Shown here piece after piece: positions 5,553-9,129 of a DNA stretch of 9,129 nucleotides (position 1 is the stretch's first letter; each line of letters begins with the position of its first letter). Both the position numbers and the translations under genes were made by a program. This DNA is from JBBQNJ01 sp038329845. Its GTDB lineage: Bacteria > Planctomycetota > Phycisphaerae > Tepidisphaerales > Tepidisphaeraceae. The stretch covers positions 1 to 9,129 of the forward strand of contig JBBQNJ010000115.1 in assembly GCA_038329845.1 (NCBI GenBank). Direction: 5' to 3'. A model generated the notes under the pieces. The model saw nothing but the letters and a program-made list of their open reading frames with translations. It did not search any database and was not told the origin of the DNA.

Positions 5553-7025
5553 TCACTGGGTCCGGTGTAATTGCTCCGCTACCCGCGACAGATCGTCGGT
5601 GAACTGCCGGCGCATGACGGCGCGTCGATCCTCGTTCGGCGTCCGCAGCAACGCCGAGGGGTGATACGTCGCCATGACCCACGGCGACAACTCGTGGCTC
5701 AACACCTCGCCGCGCTGGCGGGTGATTCGGAATCCGGCCCCGAACAGCGCCCCAGCGGCGGTGGCGCCCAGGCAGACGATCATCGATGGGCGCAGCAGCC
5801 GGACCTCGGCCTTGAGCCACGGCTTGCACGCCGACACTTCGCGGGCACTGGGTTTGGCATGGATACGGCGCTTGCCGCGCTGCTCGAACTTGAAATGCTT
5901 GACGGCGTTGGTGACATAGCTGTGGGTCCGGTCAATCCCCACTTCGGCGAGGACTTCATCCAGCAATTGCCCGGCCGGTCCGACAAACGGCTCGCCGGAC
6001 AAATCCTCGGCATCGCCGGGCTGCTCGCCGATGAACATCAACCGGGCATCCACTGCGCCGGCGCCGAAGACGGTCTGGGTCGCGTGGCAATACAGGTCGC
6101 AACCGCGGCAATCGCGTGCGGCGGCGGCGAGAACCTTCAGCGACGTGACCGCAGCGGGAATGAAATCCGCCGCCGACCCGGATCCCGGGCACTTCGCATC
6201 GGCTCGACGGGGCATGATCATCTCCCTGACGAGCGCCGGCGCCTGTTCGAGGAGCTGGGCAATCTCCTGGGCTTCGGGCAGGCAATCCCAGTATCGCCGA
6301 GGCATATGCTGGGTCATCACCTTGGGATTGACGCGGGCGGGGTTGAAAGTCCCGGCGTAATAGGTCCGCCACAGCCCTTCCAGTTCATCGGGCGCCGGTG
6401 CCTCGGAGCGAGGCGTGCCCGGCCCGAAACGCAGAACATGGCCGTCCCAATCGACCGACGCATCCGGCGTGAGAATCGAAAATCGCATCGACTTGAAGCG
6501 ATCGCGGAAAAACGGCGCTGTCAGCCGGGTCACATAATGATCGGGCCGGTGCCAGGCGATGTAGTGCGCCTGTCCATCGTCGCCGACAATACGCCGGAAG
6601 CGCACGAACGCCTCCATTCGGTGAGCATCATGCCCCACTTCACGGCGCATGCGCTCGAGCCGATGAACATCATCATCGACCGTGATCTGAAGCAGATTCG
6701 GCTCCCCGCCCCGTGAAATCCGCCACAGCACGCGATACAGCAGGTTCCACTTTTCCCCGGAACGATGGCACGCGATCCGTCGTCCGGCGGCGATGAAGTC
6801 GGCGGGGACGCGAAGGTTCGGTGCCGATCCCTCGCCGCCAGAACCCGCCGAGTCACGCCGAACCCCGGGTGGCAGGTTGCCTAAAGCTGCCGACTGCCCG
6901 AGGTCCAGCAGCGCCTGCGTGCGGTCATCCCAGATCACCTCGTCGGGCGTCCGGGCCTCGATCAGCAGCCGCCGGGCCGCCGACCGCCAGCTCTCGAAAT
7001 CATTCTCGATGCGAACCTGATGCAT
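5553..7025 (-). CDS. udgX: DUF4130-UdgX fusion: uracil-DNA cross-linking protein of a radical-SAM-linked repair pair
   Basis: Protein of 490 residues with two parts. Residues 1-~270 are the DUF4130/TIGR03915 domain found beside radical-SAM DNA proteins (start VRIENDFESWRSAARRLL; LLYRVLWRISRGG; YIAWHRPDHYVTRLTAPFF; HMPRRYWDCLP). Residues ~285-490 are a family-4-like uracil-DNA glycosylase module: cluster cysteines probably C306, C309, C400 and C418 for 4Fe-4S, motif GEQPGDAED (333-341), GPAGQLLDEVL, the UdgX-specific loop KRRIH (385-389) and motif HPS (455-457). In Mycobacterium smegmatis UdgX the His of KRRIH bonds covalently to the abasic site after uracil excision; H389 is the equivalent here. 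The chosen start is the ATG at 7025, because MHQVRIENDFESWR matches the family's normal beginning. An in-frame GTG at 7118 would only add translated repeat sequence. The leader and first 11 codons are triplicated upstream. A GGGAG lies a rather long 13 bases before the ATG. Downstream of the radical SAM gene, same strand. Confidence 0.92.
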   Translation of the reverse strand: MHQVRIENDFESWRSAARRLLIEARTPDEVIWDDRTQALLDLGQSAALGNLPPGVRRDSAGSGGEGSAPNLRVPADFIAAGRRIACHRSGEKWNLLYRVLWRISRGGEPNLLQITVDDDVHRLERMRREVGHDAHRMEAFVRFRRIVGDDGQAHYIAWHRPDHYVTRLTAPFFRDRFKSMRFSILTPDASVDWDGHVLRFGPGTPRSEAPAPDELEGLWRTYYAGTFNPARVNPKVMTQHMPRRYWDCLPEAQEIAQLLEQAPALVREMIMPRRADAKCPGSGSAADFIPAAVTSLKVLAAAARDCRGCDLYCHATQTVFGAGAVDARLMFIGEQPGDAEDLSGEPFVGPAGQLLDEVLAEVGIDRTHSYVTNAVKHFKFEQRGKRRIHAKPSAREVSACKPWLKAEVRLLRPSMIVCLGATAAGALFGAGFRITRQRGEVLSHELSPWVMATYHPSALLRTPNEDRRAVMRRQFTDDLSRVAEQLHRTQ

Positions 7026-7098
7026 CGTCGCGACCACACTCCCACTCACACCCACCGCTGAACTCCTCGAAATCATTCTCGACGCGAACCTGATGCAC
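7000..7098 (-). other. Mini-ORF from repeat copy 2 (GTG start, 32 codons)
   Basis: GTG at 7098 begins (M)HQVRVENDFEEF and ends at TGA 7002-7000. It overlaps the end of the copy 1 mini-ORF by 26 bases, and its own end overlaps the udgX ATG region by 26 bases, giving a chain of overlapping short frames that could pass ribosomes by reinitiation. No independent evidence of translation is available. Confidence 0.35.
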
Positions 7099-7171
7099 CG
7101 TCGCGACCACACTCCCACTCACACCCACCGACGAACTCCTCGAAGTCATTCTCGATGCGAACTTGATGCAT
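7073..7171 (-). other. Mini-ORF from repeat copy 1 (32 codons), the probable ancestral udgX start
   Basis: ATG at 7171 lies 19 bases after the radical SAM stop and has a Shine-Dalgarno GGAG at 7185-7182, 10 bases away, the best start signal in this region. It reads MHQVRIENDFEEF, then a Gly/Cys/Trp-containing stretch, and stops at TGA 7075-7073 because the 73-bp period shifts the frame. It may be the original udgX start cut off by the duplication, or act as a translated leader for the downstream copies. Confidence 0.45.
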
Positions 7172-7190
7172 CGTCGCCGAACTCCGCGAT

Positions 7191-8438
7191 TCACAGTTCT
7201 CCGGTGACCGACTCGAACAGCAGTAACTGAACGCTGGAGGTGCGCACGCGCCCGGTGAGATCATCGCGATCGATCCCCGCGGCGTGGGGGTTGTGGTCGG
7301 CGGTGATGACGAACGGGACGGTGCGCTTGAGCGGAACTCGCAGCTTTCGCAAATCCTCCAGCCGCAGCGCGTGGAACCGGCGGGTTTGCAAAATGCGATT
7401 GACCGTGCGGACCCCCAACCCGGGAATCCGCAACAATCGCTCGCGCGGGGCGCGATTCACATCGACGGGGAACTGCTCGCGGTGACGAAGCGCCCAGGCG
7501 AGCTTGGGGTCGATCTCCAAGTCCAGATTGGGCACCGCCGGCGTCGTCAGCTCGCCGACTTCAAACCCGTAGTAACGCAGCAGCCAGTCCGCCTGGTAAA
7601 GTCGATGCTCGCGGACCAGCGGCGGCGGCTGGGCGGGCAGGCGCGCGTCGGAATCCGGAATCGGGCTGTATGCCGAATAATAAACCCGGCGCAGGCGATG
7701 CTCGCCGTACAACGCATCGGCGGTGGCGAGGATCGTGCTGTCGCTGCTGGGCGTAGCGCCGATGATCAACTGCGTGGATTGCCCCGCCGGGGCGAACCGC
7801 GGGGCCAACGCTGACTTGCGACGTTCGGCTACGCTCTCGTCCACCTTCAACTTGATCTGCGTCATCGTCGCGTGGACTTCGGGCATCTTCTTCTGCGGCG
7901 CCAACGCCGCTAAGTCGTCGGCCGTGGGAAGCTCGATGTTGGCGCTGAGCCGATCGGCGTACAGCCCGGCTCGATGCAACAACGCCTCCGAGGCCCCTGG
8001 AACGGCCTTGAGATGGATATACCCATTGAACCGGTGGGTCAGGCGAAGCGATTCGGCGACCCGCGCCAACTGCTCCATCGTGTAATCGGGGCTTTGGATG
8101 ATCCCCGAAGACAGGAACAGCCCCTCGATGTAGTTGCGGCGATAAAACTCCATCGTGAGGGTGACGACCTCGTCCACGGTGAATCGCGCTCGCGGCGTGT
8201 TGGATGAGACTCGGTTGACGCAGTAGGTGCAGTCGTAAATGCAGTAGTTGGTCAGAAGGATTTTCAACAGCGCCACGCATCGCCCATCCGGCGTAAATGA
8301 GTGGCAAATGCCGCTGCCATTGGCGTTTCCCAGCCCGCCGGGGGTGTTGGTCCGGCGTCCTCCGGAGCTGGCGCACGAAGCATCATACCTGGCCGCGCCC
8401 GCCAAAACTGTCAGTTTTTGTCCAAGGGTCTGCGCCAT
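7191..8438 (-). CDS. Radical SAM protein, putative DNA modification/repair (UdgX-linked, TIGR03916 type)
   Basis: Radical S-adenosylmethionine enzyme of 415 residues. It carries the 4Fe-4S motif CIYDCTYC (C66, C70, C73; CX3CX2C) just after LLKILLTNY. The N-terminal signature LTVLAGAARYDASCASSGG (about 9-27) and SGICHSFTPDGRCVALLKILL mark the family always found with the UdgX/DUF4130 partner. The middle is the partial TIM barrel (GLFLSSGI, NGYIHLKAVPGA, RLSANIELPT, TQLIIGATPSSD). The C-terminus has a helix-hairpin-helix (LLRIPGLGVRTVNRIL, 335-350), a DNA-backbone-binding module that supports a nucleic-acid substrate. The reaction is not established. I prefer ATG 8438 over the upstream in-frame TTG at 8486: the TTG is itself part of a -35 box, and the family normally begins shortly before the KLTVLAGAARYDASC segment. 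The stop is 19 bases before the first udgX-type start, consistent with one operon. Confidence 0.93.
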   Translation of the reverse strand: MAQTLGQKLTVLAGAARYDASCASSGGRRTNTPGGLGNANGSGICHSFTPDGRCVALLKILLTNYCIYDCTYCVNRVSSNTPRARFTVDEVVTLTMEFYRRNYIEGLFLSSGIIQSPDYTMEQLARVAESLRLTHRFNGYIHLKAVPGASEALLHRAGLYADRLSANIELPTADDLAALAPQKKMPEVHATMTQIKLKVDESVAERRKSALAPRFAPAGQSTQLIIGATPSSDSTILATADALYGEHRLRRVYYSAYSPIPDSDARLPAQPPPLVREHRLYQADWLLRYYGFEVGELTTPAVPNLDLEIDPKLAWALRHREQFPVDVNRAPRERLLRIPGLGVRTVNRILQTRRFHALRLEDLRKLRVPLKRTVPFVITADHNPHAAGIDRDDLTGRVRTSSVQLLLFESVTGEL

Positions 8439-8454
8439 CTTTTCCCGCAGCCGA

Positions 8455-8486
8455 AGTATACCAAACGCATCCCGAACAGTTGTCAA
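8455..8486 (-). promoter_or_regulatory. Promoter of the radical SAM-udgX operon
   Basis: On the minus strand a perfect -35 TTGACA (8486-8481) and an extended -10 TGG-TATACT (hexamer 8460-8455) are separated by 20 bases. The spacing is long, but the TG extension compensates. Transcription would start near 8448, only ~10 bases before the ATG at 8438. Just upstream, CCCCTCCCC (8500-8508) and GGGGAAGGG (8523-8531) form an inverted repeat with one mismatch. Confidence 0.55.
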
Positions 8487-8563
8487 ATTTCGTGAAACTC
8501 CCCTCCCCGAGCCGGAAGTTCAGGGGAAGGGTCAATCGCGATGGCTGAAAAAGGCGACGCGCT

Positions 8564-8665
8564 GAATGCCATTCACTTAAGGGCCAAAGTCGGCGAACTC
8601 AACAGCAGTCTTGGACCAATAAGGCGACTTTCCCCAGCCGGTTTCACGTTAAGTGAATGGCATTC
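8564..8665. mobile_element. 102-bp MITE-like element with 17-bp perfect inverted ends
   Basis: GAATGCCATTCACTTAA at 8564-8580 recurs exactly in reverse complement at 8649-8665. A second internal inverted pair AAAGTCG (8586-8592)/CGACTTT (8625-8631) lets the whole element fold. It is flanked by GCGACGCGCT (8554-8563) and GCGACGCCCT (8666-8675), a 10-bp direct repeat with one mismatch, as expected for a target duplication of IS4-type length. No gene lies inside. Its ends match the end of the IS at 8809 (GAATGCCATTCGGTTAAG) except for two adjacent bases, so that IS family probably mobilises it. Confidence 0.8.
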
Positions 8666-8675
8666 GCGACGCCCT

Positions 8676-8808
8676 TCTTTTCCACACGATTATAGAGTCA
8701 CATTATTAAAAATTGGTTTTTATTCAGATTTCATAGAAAATATGACTAGAATACGGAAAATGAAGTCCATCGCCTTTTTTTGAACGGAACAACAATCGCA
8801 CCTGTCCC
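8676..8808. other. AT-rich gene-free stretch between MITE and IS
   Basis: This stretch is clearly more AT-rich than the rest of the window, with several A and T runs and a T7 at 8774-8780. No ORF with coding character, RNA gene or convincing hairpin was seen. Together with 8487-8563 it completes the long non-coding interval between the radical SAM gene and the IS transposase. It may be foreign or an insertion-prone spacer. Confidence 0.5.
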
Positions 8809-8861
8809 GAATGCCATTCGGTTAAGCTATAAGCCGCGCTGTTGAAGCATCTTACATTGAC

Positions 8862-8890
8862 TTGCGCGAAGCATGGCCTCCTGTCATAAT
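8862..8890 (+). promoter_or_regulatory. Internal promoter of the IS transposase
   Basis: TTGCGC (8862-8867) and CATAAT (8885-8890) are 17 bases apart. A better -35, TTGACT at 8857-8862, is 22 bases away. The start would fall near 8897, inside the loop of the ribosome-site hairpin, so native transcripts would lack the hairpin's 5' arm. Confidence 0.4.
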
Positions 8891-8927
8891 GGGGGTGGTT
8901 TCTCAGACCCCAACCCACAGGAGGCCA
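8874..8927 (+). promoter_or_regulatory. Stem-loop sequestering the transposase ribosome-binding site
   Basis: TGGCCTCCTGT (8874-8884) is the exact reverse complement of ACAGGAGGCCA (8917-8927), an 11-bp stem. The 3' arm contains the AGGAGG Shine-Dalgarno (8919-8924), six bases before the ATG at 8931. The 32-base loop contains GGGGT and ACCCC blocks that can pair further. Transcripts entering from outside would fold and hide the site; transcripts from the internal promoter would not. Confidence 0.75.
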
Positions 8928-8930
8928 AGG

Positions 8931-9129
8931 ATGGCTATCGTCGCTTCGGTTCTCAAAGATCAAGGATGATCCGCTGGCCTGCTTCGGTGGCCACGATCAG
9001 GTCAATGCCATATTTGCCAGCGTCGGCCACACCTGGCGCGATTGCTTCTTCGATCCGGCACGGACCATCCAAGTGTTCATCATGCAGGTGCTGCATAAGA
9101 ACACTGCAATGACGGACCTGTCGCATAAG
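8931..9129 (+). pseudogene. IS4-like transposase, N-terminal part, one-base frameshift
   Basis: The ATG at 8931 has a textbook Shine-Dalgarno (AGGAGG, 8919-8924). It reads MAIVASVLKDQG and stops at TGA 8967-8969. Dropping one A from the AAA at 8955-8957 joins MAIVASVLK to IKDDPLACFGGHDQVNAIF, and that frame stays open to the window edge (ASVGHTWRDCFFDPARTIQ, FIMQVLHKNTAMTDLSHK). This matches the N-terminal region I recall for IS4-type transposases of planctomycetes, where ..FKDDPLACFGGH.. is typical. The transposase would cut and join IS ends using a DDE catalytic core located further downstream, outside the window. The frameshift suggests decay, a sequencing error, or less likely programmed frameshifting. 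The stem-loop over the ribosome site regulates its translation. Confidence 0.75.

Larger units (their letters stand above)
6993..7171 (-). repeat. 73-bp tandem repeat (2.45 copies) of the udgX leader and first codons
   Basis: On the minus strand copy 1 runs 7171-7099, copy 2 7098-7026, and a partial copy 3 covers 7025-6993. Each begins with ATG or GTG, then CATCA.GTTCGC.TCGAGAA, encoding HQV-R-(I/V)-ENDFE. Copies 1 and 2 differ at 6 of 73 positions; copy 3 differs from each at 2 of 33. The last ~40 bases of each full unit (GTGGGTGTGAGTGGGAGTGT in the middle) resemble leader sequence: GGAGTTCG and GCGACG also flank the start of copy 1, without the middle part. The period is 1 modulo 3, so each copy is in a different frame. 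Confidence 0.95.
8809..9129 (+). mobile_element. Left end of an IS4-like insertion sequence (truncated by window)
   Basis: The left terminal repeat begins at 8809 with GAATGCCATTCGGTTAAG, nearly identical to the ends of the nearby MITE. A 122-base leader with a promoter and a ribosome-site hairpin precedes the transposase start at 8931. The right end lies outside the window. The ten bases just before it (CACCTGTCCC, 8799-8808) should recur after the right end if the insertion kept its target duplication. Confidence 0.75.

Noticed and set aside
7026..7118. In-frame GTG at 7118 as the udgX start
   Set aside because: It would add 31 residues that are repeat DNA read in another frame; the family's N-terminus begins at the ATG 7025.
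6993..7171. CRISPR array
   Set aside because: The repeats are directly abutting with no unique spacers, and they encode a gene start.
8473..8483. LexA/SOS-type box in the operon promoter (GAACAGTTG)
   Set aside because: Only a short imperfect half-palindrome is visible; it does not match a full GAAC-N4-GTTC or CTGT-N8-ACAG site.
8439..8486. TTG at 8486 as the radical SAM start
   Set aside because: The TTG is part of the TTGACA -35 box, and the extra 16 residues lie across the promoter; ATG 8438 fits the family start.
8541..8783. 80-codon plus-strand frame across the MITE
   Set aside because: It runs through both inverted ends and the AT-rich spacer, lacks a ribosome site and has no coding character.
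8739..8785. Terminator ending in the T7 run at 8774-8780
   Set aside because: No stable stem could be paired before the T-run.

Overview
The window is GC-rich bacterial chromosome and most resembles Planctomycetota, probably the Phycisphaerae side. This is inferred from four things: an exosortase-type PEP-CTERM protein beside a LacI-family regulator with a long-loop DNA-binding domain; a secreted tetratricopeptide protein with a Ser/Gln/Pro/Ala tail; a UdgX plus radical-SAM DNA repair/modification pair; and an interspersed 'GCAGGCT..AGCCTGC' palindrome of the kind I recall from planctomycete genomes. No rRNA, tRNA or CRISPR was recognised.

Layout. Positions 1-698 (minus) hold a PEP-CTERM exported protein whose tail runs through a 13-base G tract (sense strand) and out of the window. 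A LacI-type regulator (766-1806, minus) lies just upstream of it, with an operator-like palindrome inside its own promoter. A divergent intergenic region leads to a secreted TPR protein (2008-3600, plus), which is followed by a terminator-like hairpin and a REP-like palindrome. Next comes an AraC-type regulator (3955-5142, plus) with an N-terminal region that looks like a sensory module. It converges on a minus-strand cluster read as radical SAM protein (8438-7191), UdgX (7025-5553) and a small conserved protein (5473-5150). The right end carries insertion-sequence material: a 102-bp MITE-like element (8564-8665) and the left end of an IS4-like insertion sequence (from 8809) whose transposase has a one-base frameshift.

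How the genes fit together. The radical SAM protein and the DUF4130-UdgX fusion are a recurrent pair, thought to act together in DNA repair or modification involving uracil or a related base; the exact chemistry is not established as far as I know. The LacI-type regulator and the PEP-CTERM protein are probably one transcription unit, with a hairpin between them that could dampen expression of the second gene.

Most unusual features. (1) A 73-bp tandem triplication covers the leader and first 11 codons of udgX. The period is not a multiple of three, so the first two starts give 32-codon mini-ORFs and only the third copy leads into the full protein. (2) The IS transposase ribosome-binding site is locked in an 11-bp stem whose 5' arm lies just upstream of the internal -10 box. 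This is the arrangement expected for fold-back inhibition of transcripts reading in from outside. (3) The MITE has perfect 17-bp ends, shares its end sequence with the neighbouring IS, and has a 10-bp target duplication with one mismatch.
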